Assembly: GCA_963931865.1 (NCBI GenBank)
Contig: OZ007507.1
Coordinates: forward strand, 16,390,681 to 16,454,680
Direction: 5' to 3'
From: Axinella damicornis
Lineage: Eukaryota > Porifera > Demospongiae > Axinellida > Axinellidae
Length of the DNA stretch: 64,000 nt
Position 1 is the first letter of the stretch, and every line of letters begins with the position of its first letter. The position numbers were made by a program, and so were the translations under genes. Below, piece after piece: positions 12,501-24,732 of the stretch. The notes beneath the pieces are model-generated. The model was not told the DNA's origin. It saw only the letters and a program-made list of their open reading frames with translations, and did not search any database.

Positions 12501-13897
12501 AGTCCGCGCAAAGCGCGGAAATTTTTTTTCGCCTTCATTTTTCACTTCTCAGGATGGGCTCTCGTGACACCTTCGCGCTTTGCACTGCAAGTTCCAGATG
12601 TACGAGGATTGCAGGTCCCAGGCCTGCCAGGGCCACCATGAGCTTCTTCCTTGCTCAAATTTCGTTCACAAACGTAATACGTACGTACACAGAGGGGTAT
12701 ACTAGATCGTGGTCTCGTTCCCAAGCAGTTTGGTTTCAGGCAATGCACGATATTGCGAGCTGAGGAGGCCAGGCCAGGAGTTGCAACATAGCGGCAGCAA
12801 GTTAGTAAGGAGGAAAATAAAAAGATCCGCCACTGCTTATACTGCTGCATGTCCAACCAGTTTAATATTAAATTTATAATATTATTGTCTTCTGTTTTCT
12901 GGGGGGGGGGGAAACTTCACCTGGGGGGGGGGAAATCCCAGGGCGCCCCCCCCTCTGTATGAAACCCTGCGTACAAGAAGAAACACGACTAAACACAAAC
13001 TATGACCCTTTGCAGAGTGAAGAGAGTCAGATAGCAAAGATAGCAGCAGTGCTAGATTGCCTTCCGAACACATTCATTTCCTACAGATGGATCGAAAAAC
13101 ACCCAGCACTATACCAAGCTCACCTGGAACAGATTGCTGACTTCCTTCTAGAGGGTCCATCAAAATGGTGGGTTCGGCAAGAAGGTGGTATTGAGTTTCT
13201 TGACAGAACAGGGAGTGACAGTGCCCAGATAACCCTCACGGAACATTTCCGTTCCAGCAACCTGGCAAGTGTAAGATTGAGAGTACAACAAACCTGGGAG
13301 ACGTGTATGGAGAAGAGCGTTGAGTTACCAGCAAAGCAGATCACACACTACACAAGTGAAGGGGGGGATGTAGGTTCTTCTGTGCAACAACCATGTCAGG
13401 AAGATGTACACATACAACCAAACAGCCCTTCACTAGCGCAAAACAGTGTGCCTAAAACCAATGACCATGCAATCCTGTCACTACCCCCTACACCAACAAG
13501 TGATCACATTGTGTGCAACACGCCTGAAGACGAGGTAAATTTTGCCCCAGTCAAACCCCTCAACGATGGCAAAGAACTGCACACTTACTCTACAACACTA
13601 GGTAAACAACTAATACAGGTACTCCCAGATGAAGAAGCCCTTGTCACCAAAATGGACAAACTTAGACACAGAATCAAGCATGCGAACTCAGATCTGCCAC
13701 GACAGGTGACAGTTGAACATCTCAGACTTGCAAAAATCGTACAGAAGAAAATTCAACAGAGGTGCAAACTGGCACAATCCAATATTGCCAAATCTGAATC
13801 TAACAGCCACCCAGATGCTCAAGTCCAACGCAGTAAAGAGCAAAAGCTACTGAAAATTGGCAAAGCTATCATGGCGCGGGAGTTCAAGGCTACATAA
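9571..13897 (+). CDS. RNase H-like (DDE-type) candidate transposase, split by a nested insertion
   Basis: The open frame 9571-12240 (890 codons up to the insertion) continues at about 12973-13897 after removal of the insert 12243-12969; both parts are in the same frame. In order: a basic N-terminal half with Lys/Arg-rich clusters; a possible DNA-binding segment (residues ~300-330, NETINWSALATKYGLSTPNR); WHDHSAIAGHGH with D489; HADGPARQFEAGNNIGGHYP with D585, followed by CVAC (C603, C606); a SAP-like helix pair (~650-685, LTVGELRSELHARGIPTGGR); EPLHDIKGH; and NTEYQERMF with E859/E862. D489, D585 and E859 are candidate catalytic acids; the D-x-PAR then C-x2-C order recalls CACTA/KDZ-type transposases. 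From memory, this is a high-copy uncharacterised family in sponges and cnidarians. Function is inference. Confidence 0.65.
12243..12969. mobile_element. outer nested transposon, TIR CAGGGTTTCATACAG
   Basis: Inverted ends CAGGGTTTCATACAG (12243) and CTGTATGAAACCCTG (to 12969). It interrupts the transposase-like frame; flanks GTACGAG and GTACAAG look like an imperfect target duplication. Removing the insert plus one flank copy rejoins the two frames without a shift. About 305 bp remain once the inner element is subtracted, with G-rich blocks near the right end. Non-coding. Confidence 0.75.
12415..12835. mobile_element. inner hAT-like nonautonomous element
   Basis: Ends CAGGGGCGGAT and GATCCGCCACTG are inverted and flanked by the 5-bp direct repeat CTTAT. 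Interior carries GATCAGTCCGCGC, AAGCGCGGAAATTTTTTT and CTTCATTTTTCA, all shared with the partial copy at 39240-39495 and in part with 37245-37831. CAG...CTG termini with short target duplications suit a hAT-type element. Confidence 0.75.
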
Positions 13898-14138
13898 ACA
13901 TGGATTGTGCTTCAATTAGAGTAACACAATGTCATCTTATTACTCTGTAAATTTCCTGCTCTACTGTACTGCTGTACTAAGCTAAAAAGCAGTGTCATTG
14001 ACTCATTGGTAAACACTCTCTTTTCCTTTATTATATCTTTACTTACAAATCATCAACAGCAGCACTGTGTACATGTCCAAATAATTTAATAACACGGACA
14101 TAGTAGCTAGTAACACGTAGCTAGCTATAATAGCTCAC

Positions 14139-14227
14139 CTTCCTGTTCCTAGCAGCAGGTCAACTTCATTGAAGAGAGCAAGACCCTCACGGCAGTGTAC
14201 AGTTCGATCAGTCATCAGTCCAGCCAT
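14139..14227 (-). CDS. possible first coding exon (minus strand)
   Basis: ATGGCTGGACTGATG opens 29 codons plus 2 nt (MAGLMTDRTVHCREGLALFN...) and ends at GGAAG|GTGAGC, a good donor. It lies between the transposase-like gene and the right TIR. It may be an element-encoded second gene read divergently, or a host exon. No next exon or family was identified. Confidence 0.35.
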
Positions 14228-14403
14228 TCACTTGTAGTCAGAAACACTATTTACTATGATCGTTTTGTGGTTGTGTGCTTATAATAGCTATTCGTGACGA
14301 AACAGGATATAGCACATGTGGCTTCATGACGCCTTTCAGCGGCGTGCGAAGCCAAACATACGGCGTGCGCACTTTGAAATTTGAGGCAGCCTTAACCACC
14401 CAG

Positions 14404-14755
14404 AGTATAGTCGTGGTGTGGAGACAAACTGAGAGGACCTCACTAGCTGTCCAGCCCCACCCCTGTCCTTGTCAAAACAAATTGAAGGAACCTCACTAGC
14501 TGTCCGGCCCCACACCTTGCATGTGTCTTTGTATGGCATGGGTTGGGGATTTCACTGTCGATGCAGCTGGCCATCCTTTTGCATGCCTTATGCATAGTCA
14601 TCATGCAGGAACAAAGTAAGAGGTTCTCACTGCATATAATCATGGTTGATTTCACTGTCCATGCAGCCCCATCCCTTTGCCTTATTCGGTGTATGGTCAA
14701 AGTGAGAGGTTCTTACTGCATGTCCAGCCCCACCCCTTTTCCTTACGTGTAAGTG
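14404..14755 (+). repeat. second half of the CCAGCCCCACCCCT tandem array
   Basis: Imperfect repeats of the unit seen at 8150-8434, in the same orientation, starting immediately after the right TIR. Confidence 0.75.
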
Positions 14756-15349
14756 AGAGGACTCAAACAAGCGGGGTCTGGGCTTAATAGGCTCGTTCCC
14801 TGGCTCATGGAAGGATCGAGGCTATAGGTCTTCATGATCATGGACACAAGACTAGAGGAACTCTGACTGACTTGCAGGACATCACACAGTATCACAATTT
14901 GTTGATAAGGTAAACTGTACTGATCATAAGGTGAGGTTGGTTTTATTGTCAGCAAAAATTTCCCATTGGATTTTGCTTGAGTAATGTTAAATAGTTCATT
15001 GTGCTGTTCGGTATGATAATTGTCTGAAGAAGACCAACAAAGATTGGTTGAAACGTTGCATTTTTCTAAATTGAATGACATTCACTGGTCAACCATGACC
15101 AACACTGCATTCATTCGAAGAGACGCCAGTACAATGACCTTCTCTCAACAATGAAGGTAGCCATAGTATTGCTCCCATGCAGGCAATCACACATATGCAC
15201 GTTCAGTATGGAAAGTGCAGTGGAGGTCTTGCAATTACAAACCATATGAAGAGAACAAGGAAATTTCTACAGAAAGACATAATGTGGATAATGAGATCTG
15301 CACGCAGGTTCAATGGGGTTCTATGTCACTGATAAGTGTTACATATCAT

Positions 15350-18271
15350 TCAGTTTTCATAGTCATTTGGTGTGTCCCTTAGTTGATAAGCGGAGTTTAT
15401 CTGGACAGGAATCTCATACTCATGTGGGACATCAGCAGATTGTTCTGATGAGATCTGCATTTCCCCCAGCTGGTTAATATTCTCATACAAGGGTCTCGTG
15501 TTCTCGTACAAGGGTATCCCTTCACCTGATGGACCTGATTCTCTGCAATGGACAATGTCATCGTACTCACGGAACTCTTGATCATGGTCTGGCTCACTGA
15601 ATACAGAATCATAGCAGATGTTTGGCTCAGTTGCAATATCATCACCGTTGTGTCTTCTCACACTTGACTGCTGCCTCCTCCCTATCCTTAGTCTCATTCT
15701 GATCCTGTTCAACTTGCTGCCTTGCTTTGTACGCCCATACAATACCCCCAAAATAGCAAAGATAATGACCATGGACACAATGAGTATTGTTGAGAGGCTA
15801 ATTGCTACAATAATTATTGTTGAGAGTGTGGCAGACCCAGCGGTGGCTATGTGATGTAAATATGTGTGTGTGTGTATGTGTGTGTGTGCGTGTGCGTATG
15901 TGTGTGTGCATAAGTAGATTATCAGCACAAGGAACTTATCATTTCATTTCATCTGCAATTGTTTCTTATACATACAACAAGAGATATGAGAGTTACTGCT
16001 CATGCAGTATGCACAGTCAGTAGACTACTTCATACATTCCAGGGCCCGACCAACTTGAAGGTGGGGAATCACTACAAAAGATCCTATGCAAATGTTTGTG
16101 ATTGAACAGTAGCTTCCACCCACCTACTGTTCCACCTGGTGGTCCCCCTACAGTCGTAAGCAGTTCCTGCAGTGGGATGCCAAACTCGTGCAAGGGAGTT
16201 CCACCCCTTGTGCTGAATGCCTCTACCACATAGGAAGTGTTCCTAACCAGGCTGCTCACCACTCCCGTTGCCATGGAGGAGCCATTACTCCTGGAGATGA
16301 GCAGTGTACCATTCTGCGGACCTTCAGCCTCTGTATCTAATGGTCTCCACTGCACCAAACAGCCATCTGCCCTTGCCCCTTCCAGGAAGTGACAGGTCAT
16401 TGCAGTGAACCCAACATCAACCTCTGCAGTGATGTTCTGGACTCCTGTGGTCACTGTGCGTGTATGAGATTGGAAGGCAATTGATATGGAATGAAGTACA
16501 GTAGTTGTTCAATATTATTGCACCCATTAGTTTGAAGAAACATGACCTACAGCTACACTGCACGGTTGATATCCTATGATTGTGCATTACTTACAGTGGA
16601 GGTGATGTTTCACACACCTATCAGACAGAGGATAGAGCCAAATTCCTAATCTATGCAAAATCAACTCCACCTGCACCTGATAGGTCTAGCTATGTAAAAT
16701 CATCTATGCTGTATAGCAGGACACATAGGAAATCATCCAGTGCATGCTTGGAGCTTAGTTGACCGTCTGCACTGCTGTAAATATGGTATTGGTGCACTGC
16801 ACATGCATATCTACAGTAATACCACTACTTAGTAAGTATATAAATGAGTGCATGGGATGTGCTGTGAAAATGCGTGAGATGGTGCTAGAATGCGTGATGC
16901 ATGCTACTGTAACAGCTGAAGACTGCACACACAGCAGTCCATTCCAGTTTGCAGTGCTTCATCAATTGCTTTTGTCCTTAGCAGATGGCTCCACCACTCA
17001 ACATTTTGCAGTTTGACAAAGTGGTAGCGCCTGTGTTTATCCTCTTCGATGCGGTTCGACGCAGGATAGGAGTCCATTTTATGTCGTTCGAATTGCAGTC
17101 GTCCTTGTACTTGTCTGTGTCATATTCCTAGGCCGTGCCCCACCCACAAAATAAGCTTGAACGGCTAGCTACTAATTAGTCTAGCTGCTAGACCCTCCTC
17201 TCCCTCCCGGAAATGAAGTGGGAGAGGAGGGTCTAGCAGCTAGACTAGCTACTAATGCGTGAGATTTGCTGTAGTAAGCGTGAGAGCGTGAGATTGCGGA
17301 CGAATGTGTGAGCCTCACGCGCAATTCGTGAGAGTTGGCATGTCTGGTAATATGCTGGAAATTTCCACCTTACCAACACTCAGCTTCTCCTTACCAGCAT
17401 AAGAAAGAATTATCTGCAGTGGGGGTACCTCTGGTGCCATGCTCGAGATCTGATCTACATACTCACACAGGTTGACGGGATCAATCAGTGGTGCAATGCC
17501 TCTTCCAATCTCCTGGAGCTTAATGGTGTAGTTCTCATCCTGCTGAAGTCCCTCCAGAGTGAGCTGTGTTCTTCCGTCTCCTCCGACCATCATTTGAAGC
17601 TCAGCAGCTGAGACGTTTCTGACCCCTCCATCATGATCAGTGACAACGGCCTCGATGCTAGTGGCGTTCTGAGGTAGAGAGGATAACGTATGTAGCTATG
17701 TGGTACAAGTTGAACCCGTACAACCATACAAAGTTGTGATAGATCACTCTTTGCATGTGGGAGCCAGTAGACTCTGAGTATGGAACATGAAGCAGGAAGC
17801 AGGGAGCAAGCACTTCCCACTTTTCAGTAAAACTACAATGAATAACATTGTAGTTGTGTATTTCAGCCCCAACATGCACACACTTTTTGCATGCTTCTTC
17901 CCACACTGTATTTGCAAGGCACACTATTACTACATTCACCTCTTGTTCTGAATCAGATGTGACTAGTTCCACTGCCACCAGTCCAGTATCTGAGTCCACT
18001 GTCACAGCCAAAACGTCAACACTATAGGATCCTCCATTGGGGAGGAAGATCAGAAGATCATACCTGCTTCAATGCTATGAATCTTCATGAACAAGGGATG
18101 GAAGTCGCTAATACTTCAGCCATTCAGTTTAGCATCCACACATATAGTAGCTATCTGATTGTACACAGCTACCAACTCACCTTCCTGTAATTGCCCATGT
18201 GTGCTCAGCAGTGAACAGAATGCCGTCAAGAAGAGCAGTACAAAATTGCTGCTAACATATTCACAAGCCAT
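15350..18271 (-). CDS. receptor-like gene 1: signal peptide, two FN3/Ig-like domains, TM, YEN-rich tail
   Basis: Five exons, read from the minus strand: 18271-18181 (signal peptide, hydrophobic core FVLLFLTAFCSLL), 18031-17940, 17668-17467, 16453-16124 (FN3/Ig-like, two cysteines, CHFLEGARADGCLVQW ... YVVEAF) and 15846-15350. All have GT-AG borders and phases 1-0-1-1, giving 403 residues. The last exon encodes one membrane segment (TIIIVAISLSTILIVSMVII), a basic stop-transfer region, and a tail with YDSV, YDDI, IPLYENT, RPLYENI, YEIP and a C-terminal DYEN. YxN is the known Grb2 SH2 consensus; YEIP resembles Crk/Src-type sites. An in-frame ATG four codons upstream (18283) is an alternative start. 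Most diverged of the four paralogues. Ligand unknown. Confidence 0.75.
17174..17256. repeat. inverted repeat (hairpin) between exons of receptor gene 1
   Basis: AGTCTAGCTGCTAGACCCTC and its reverse complement, arms about 30 bp with a short loop, lie in the fourth intron downstream of exon 3. Probably a small foldback element. Confidence 0.8.
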
Positions 18272-18299
18272 AGTAGCAATCATTGGTACTATGTACAAT

Positions 18300-19545
18300 T
18301 GTCATCTACAATAACTTACTACTGTGATAGACTCTGCTCTGACTCGCAGCAGAACTGATCACGCATGGTCTAATTTAGCTAACAAGAGGTCCGAGGTTGA
18401 TGGTCGCAATCAACCAATACTTTTATAGACTCACATATGACCAGAGACGATACAAGATGGACAATTACAACTCAGCTTTTACACTCTCCTCCCTAGCAAT
18501 TAACCTATAGTCCACAAGAAATCCTTAGCACAAAAACAACCCTAAGCACAAAACAGCAAATCCTTAGTTGCCATCATAGGTGTAGTTCACACATTTACAC
18601 ATATAACCAGTCTGTCATACTATGCATATACTTCACTCTTGTAGCTATATACAGACATGATACACCTATATAGCTACCACAGTTACAACACAGCCTCAGT
18701 ATTAGTACTAGCTAGTGATCTGGCACAAAATAATGAACTCTGAGTGTTGTCTGTGTTGGGTCGAGGCTTGTATTGGTGGTGAAAGCAGTGCTTCAGTTGA
18801 TGTTATGTGGAGGAAAGCTGTCTCTGTTGTTATGGCACAAAGAGGGTAACTTCCTTTTTGATGTCCGTTAGCTGAACCACCTTTCTCAGTGCTTCCATGC
18901 ATAACACAATTATTTTGAACAGCAGTCTTAATTAATTAATGTTGCTTCCTGTAGTTCATAATTGAGTGTCAATACGAATGCACTATTGCATGGGCATGGG
19001 GGGGGGGGGGGGGGGGGGGGGGGGGGTGGGGGGTCATAAACAGCACAGCATAAGGCAACATAAGCCAGATGCTGTATTTGCCTCAAGAGCTTGCCCCCCC
19101 CCCCCCCCCCAAGTGCCATATAGTGCATGAGATACTGTGGGTATGCAGCAACAAGCTGCAGAAGAGCATATGGGAATGACGCTAGCTTTGGTATTAGAAC
19201 TGGCCAATAGTTTATGTAAGTTCTGAGGATTTATTCTCAGGGAATCACTGAACAGGTCAGGAACTGCTGATCACCCAACCAGCCGACAGGAAACCTTAAT
19301 GTGAAGGAATGTCAACATTGTCCCAGAGGGGCTTTCCATAGTCAATGACATCATAGAGAAGGTTGGGATATCCCCATTTGCTGCTTCCTGGATGTCTGCA
19401 GAGTGTGCACTGGAGAAACAAATGGCAGAGACCCTTGGCATGTAGGCTCTCACATCTCCAGCTTTAACAATTTATAAACTGCAAGACAGCTTAAGAATTA
19501 GTGGTGAAACGATGTTTGCAACCGATCGAGTTAGTAGATTTGATC
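18300..19545. other. upstream region of receptor gene 1; homopolymer runs
   Basis: Contains a long G run near 18999-19032 and a C run near 19093-19111 that could pair as a hairpin. No gene seen. Promoter elements could not be assigned. Confidence 0.5.
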
Positions 19546-20977
19546 ACATGTGGTAGCAGGATATATCAGAGACTTTATCATAAGTCGGTAGGGTTAGACT
19601 CTAGCTTATCAAACCTACCTTATTATACGGTGCAGTTCAAACTGCAGTATTAGTATCGGTATACTTGTTGAAGATTCCTCCATATAGTTGGCCTTAATCT
19701 CTAAATTCTACAAGCATTGCAGGAGTCAACTTTGTGCCATTATATCACTGGACGTAATATATCTTGGTCAGCACTCTGCAAGATTTTGTTATCTTGAGCT
19801 CCAACTTTCACTAGCCTTGCTACTATAGCTATGCACCACTGTAACAGTTGCAATGCTACGCTGATAGTAGTCAAAACCAGGTAGTTAGTTAGAGTATGTA
19901 CGCAAGGAGAAGCAGAAAGGGGATGGTAGATCTCAAATATAGCTTGGGCCCTATACAAGTATCAAAGAGCTGGGCACAAGTTCTTCAAACTACATGTAGA
20001 ATTGCATGACAGCCCTGCATGATGACATTATCCTGAGAGTGAATGAAGCCCACTTCAAGATCTATCATGCTCCACATTCCACCAAGGAATCCAAGTTACA
20101 CAACCTGTAAATCAGCTATAAGCAATCTAATTAGCCATGGAGTGTTAACATAATTACAATGAGTCTAATTATACTAACCATTAGTAATTGTTACCTGATG
20201 TCAAAGTGACATTGAACAATGCTATCATGCAGGCAAACCAGTAAGTTATCAAGGTGAGCCAAATAGCTAGGTTATTTTGTCTCAACACTGTAACTTCGCA
20301 TATTATGACCATGTTGGGACAGCACTAGCATATTGGGTAGATCACATGTGGTAGCAGGATATAGCAGTGAAACACCCTACACCGTATGGCTTGATGTCTA
20401 CTGTGTAGTATCCACAGACAACAAAAATAATACAAACATTCTCCAATAGCCTGAGGGTACCATAAACACAAGATACATTAGATGTAGGTTTAATTATAGC
20501 TACTAGGATGTATATAGCCATGATTCTTGCTGTCCTGAAATGACAATGAAATACGTATACCATGTTCCACAAGGTCTTGCTAAAGTTGCTTGTTAGTACC
20601 TCTATAGTTTATCGCAGTACATGTAGAACAATCTTGTTGGTAATTACTGCTTGTTTATGATTGCAATTACTCAAGCACCAATTAACATTACCATAGCCAT
20701 GGTTACTAGAATTGCAATCAAATTTAGACCACTAAAAATACAATTATTATCACAATAATACAATGACCAAGTACCCACAGACTGAGTGGATAACAATAAT
20801 GAGTGAATGTACACAACTGTAAAATGTGAGACTACAGCAGCCCTGATATGGAAGACATCAGTTATAAGCATAACGTCTTTATTGAATTGTAGCTGAGCAC
20901 ATGACCTAGCCAGATTACATAATGTCGGAAGAGTGCAATAGAGTCTGCAATTACTTCTGTCACATGACACTGGACAG

Positions 20978-23120
20978 TCAGTTTGAGTTTTCCTTCTCAA
21001 GTGGGAGATGGCCGGTTGGAGATTGGGTTAATGGTACACTGTAAGCATAGTTGTCTGTCACTATTATCTCATCCACTCCAGGAGATGAATTGCTAGGATG
21101 GAAGGAGATTCTTTTGTCCACGTACATATACTCTCCACCTGAAGCCGTTCGTGAACTCCTACAACACTCGGCATCGCCATCGGCAACTGCATACACAGGT
21201 GATGAGGGTAGTACCACAATGTAGTCATGCCCATGAGGATACACATCTGGTGCGATATTGTCAGTGTTACTTCCATTCTGTTGGATTTGGGTACGATTAC
21301 TGTGGGTGGGATTACTGTGGGCGGGATTACTGTGTCTGGTATACGGCATTTTCCTGTTGCTGCTTATATCATTTTGTGCTGGTCTGCATTTCCTCATTTT
21401 AGTATGCATACATGCGCATGTGACTATAATGGCCACCCCCAAAGCAACAGCACCAACCGTGACTGCTGGGACTATGGTCACGAGGAAGAGAGTCACTGGG
21501 GAACTGCTTGGTTCTGTAGTTGGAGTGGTTGATACTGAGGGGGCACTAGATACTGAGGTGCCGGTTGATAATGAGGGGGCGGTTGAAGTAGTAACCGTTT
21601 GGGTTTGTCCATCCACTATAACGAATGAAGAAAGTAGTAATTATTATGCAACAACTAGCAACTCTCCCACTGCATGGCTTGAGCTAATCCCTGCATGAAT
21701 ACCATTCCTTTCATGAGAAATGCTTGAGTATGAATGGAGATTTTGCAACCTTCTTAAGTTGCTATGTAACAAGTTAGCCATAAAATTAATAGGTGCAAAG
21801 CTGCTATGCAAATTCCTGCTTCCATTTGTAGCTACAGCCTTTGAGATAAACACAAGGAAGTGCCTAAGGCAACAGATGTCATTATCAAAGCACATAATCA
21901 TATGGCTAGCGATTGAGTTCACTTATCATCGTCTGTTGCTAACCTGTTGATCTTCCTAGTGTGAGGTTTGATGGCAAAACTATCGGTAAATCTGCGTGCA
22001 GGTTGACCCCAGCTCTTGTTCCAAATGCTTGAACAGTATATGTTGAGTTCTCCTGCAGGCCTGCAAATGTTCCAGTAGCCACTAAGGAGTTGGCGGCTCT
22101 GGATATCTGTAGTAATCGGTCTGAGCCCAATGTACTGCTCACTGCTCTCAACTGTACCAGACAGCCATCTGCCCTCGCCCCCATCAGGAAGTGGCAGGTG
22201 ACAGTAGCACTCTCACCTTCTGACCCAACCTCTGCTGTGATCCTTTGTAGACCTGTGGTCACTGCAACAACATTACAATGCTATGCATGAGGTTGGTAAC
22301 TGAGATGCATTCAATGATTGCAGTTTTAGCGGAAACAGAGTATTTTAAGATTGACTGATTGCAACAGATCAATAATCTTGGCTCCCTACTGTAGTGAGTG
22401 AATAATGTAGCATACTTACACAGAGTAAATGGGTCAGATGAGGGTTGTATGATACCAGTGACTATGTTTCGTATTTGTATTTGGATTGTGTAGTATTCAT
22501 CCTGGAAGAGGTTTCGTAGGTTGTAGACCCGAAATTGTTGATTTGTTAGTTGAAACGGAAAGCTGACAAGGAGAGCACTAAAGTGCACGGCACCACTCCG
22601 TAACCGAAGCACCAGTTCATATTGATTGCCGAATAGGATACCCTAATGAAAGGGAAAGAGCAAAATATGCCTTGTTACTTTCCTTTAGGAACTATAACTT
22701 CCACATAAATATGCAATTACTTATTCACCCCCAAAAGACAATCAAAGGATGTCTACAAGTGTTTATATTTCCCTTACTGCTTACAAATGGGGCTCTGATG
22801 ATCATTTCGGCATCCACACCTCCACTCAGATGTGCAACCGTGGCAGATACTTCAATTGGATACTGATCTACACAGGGACAAGAAGCTAGCAATAAGATCC
22901 TGTGGGTCATAAGACAGTCAGTTGCTTGCTTACTCAAACTGTTTCATTTAGTCAGGGCTAATCATAACAACAAGTTAAGGAGAGCAACAAGCAACAGACA
23001 ATGCAGTGCTTCAACATCGCAAAACCATGCATAGTACTCACTCAAGAACAGTTGTCCATTTGCAAGTGTGCAAGACATCACACAAGCTGCAGCCAGTACT
23101 TTTACAACCAGCATACTCAT
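20978..23120 (-). CDS. receptor-like gene 2: signal peptide, two FN3/Ig-like domains, TM, tyrosine tail
   Basis: Exons 23120-23042, 22867-22785, 22642-22420, 22261-21944 and 21615-20978 join with GT-AG borders in phases 1-0-1-1 to 446 residues. The signal peptide runs to about LANGQLFL. Exon 3 encodes a domain ending SSDPFTLC; exon 4 one with CHFLMGARADGCLVQL and STYTVQAFGTRAG. Exon 5 has a Thr/Ser/Pro-rich stalk, a TM (residues around IVPAVTVGAVALGVAIIVTC), a short run of HSNPT-type repeats, and tyrosines in DYIVVL, SPVYAV, EYMYVD and NYAYSV. Nearest relative is gene 4 in the duplicated block. Receptor role is inferred from topology. Confidence 0.75.
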
Positions 23121-24423
23121 TTTCAATTGCGACAAAGTTATCACTCTTTCAAGTGGCTTTAACTAGCTAATTGTACATTCTGTGCATAATATATTTTAGC
23201 CATGCATTTTAGTCATACCCATTCAGCGTCAGGAAGTTGATGCACCTGTGTAGTGAACTGTAGCCCCATTCTTACGCTCAAATACATAACAACGACAAAC
23301 GTTGACCATATAGTAGAGCCAAGAGAAATGTGTTGCATGCAATGCTACGAGAAAATTGAGTAATGTGCAGTAATATTCTGTAACCGTTGTTGATGTTGAA
23401 TTAGCTAAACAAATTAAGACAACCACAATTTCCTGTATAGATTTCAGCAGTGGTCTCGCCAGCTAGTCAAAATGTATACACACCCCAATATTGCAACTTC
23501 TATATGTATGTAAGGGCATATGATCATGCTGTGGTGATGTAACGTGTCAAACAAGCATTATTGTACGTCTCCCTCGCCCTTTTGTTGCCTGGACTTTCAT
23601 CTACCTTGTAGTTTCTTTGGGCTTTGTCTATTTGCAAGTCTAGATCTAGTCCCGAATCTTAAGCAGTACTGCTATCCTGCATGCTAGCATAACAGATGTA
23701 GCCACTATAGGAGTAAATACTTAACCCCCAACCTCTTGACAAGGTAGATCTGATGTGTTGTACTATAGTCGGCTGGCACTGGCCTGGCCGCACAGTGCTG
23801 GCTGGTGATCAGCAAGTGATGGATAAATTCACCTTGCTACTTATACACTGTAAGAAAAATTATGATTTCTATCCCATGCTGCTCCAGATTGGAGGTCTTT
23901 TTTCTTGTTTCCAAAGTGTCTTCACACAATATTATTAGTGAGAGGCCATTTGAATGCGCGTAACCAAAGTGTCACTCCCTTTGCTTGTCACCAACAAGTG
24001 TCCTACAAACAAGGTGCACAACACTTCTGTGCCTGACACACTGTATGAATCTCCAAGAGGAGCGTTGGGACCTGCACGCGCTTGTCTCAGTTGAGCTAGC
24101 TGCTTTCCAATTGCAACTGATGTAGTCAAGAACCAACCCTTGCTTTTTCATTGTGACATACGTCATGTCGAGAGAAGTCATTATTGTAATGCTGTGCAGT
24201 AAGTGCCAGTGCAAATTAAGAACAACTAGAAGTGACACACCTATACCTACATGCACTCACATACCTGTATACCTACATGCACTCGCCAGTACTAGCTATA
24301 TACGACTAGCAACCTGCCAACCTAGAGTCCTATGTATATATAGCTGTTCAATGAACCTAATAAAACAGATACAGCATTTAATAATGTGACTGTGAACCTA
24401 ATAAAACAGACACAGCATTCAAT

Positions 24424-24631
24424 AAGGCGACTGTGTGGCCAAGTGGTTAAAGCAACTGTGGTGTGAGAGGTCACAGGTTCGAGCCCCACCAGTTGCACCT
24501 AGGAAGGGTACATTTTTCTCCAGGATTTCTGGTTTCCCTTCCCAGGAGAGGCTTCAAATAAGCACTTAATTGCTTCCTGCCAATCCTGCCCCTCTGGGAA
24601 AAATGTCTGTAAAGAAAGACAAAAAAGAATG
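24424..24631 (+). mobile_element. tRNA-derived SINE
   Basis: The head has a perfect polymerase III A box (TGGCCAAGTGG) and B box (GGTTCGAGCCC) with tRNA-like spacing (about 24428-24490), then an unrelated body and an A-rich tail (AAAGACAAAAAAGAATG). The paralogous site near 30154 in block 2 reads straight from CAGCATTCA to TGTGCAGTGTGA and lacks the insert, so this copy arrived after the duplication. Confidence 0.75.
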
Positions 24632-24732
24632 TGCAGTGTGAGAATTTGCTGAAAGGTATACATCACAAAATCAATTGTAGAGCATAGCGTACACATAAAA
24701 TGAAAACATTTTGCTGCTCAGCTGTGCCAATT

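Larger units (their letters stand above)
8437..14401. mobile_element. candidate autonomous DNA transposon with short TIRs
   Basis: GGGTGGTTAAGGCTGCCTCA... at 8437-8459 recurs as its exact reverse complement at 14379-14401 (23 bp; a few more outer bases match imperfectly). The pair encloses the transposase-like gene and sits inside a tandem array that continues on both sides. Outer limits and target duplication are uncertain because the array itself contains similar TATAGTC sequence. Superfamily not assigned. The inverted pair alone could be coincidental; position and exactness argue against that. Confidence 0.5.

Noticed and set aside
21151..21698. Plus-strand frames opposite the tails of receptor genes 2 and 4
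   Set aside because: Antisense shadows of exons supported by splice phase and duplication conservation.
24428..24490. A functional tRNA gene
   Set aside because: A and B boxes are good but it is joined to a SINE body, lacks a paired acceptor stem as far as I can fold it, and is absent from the paralogous site.
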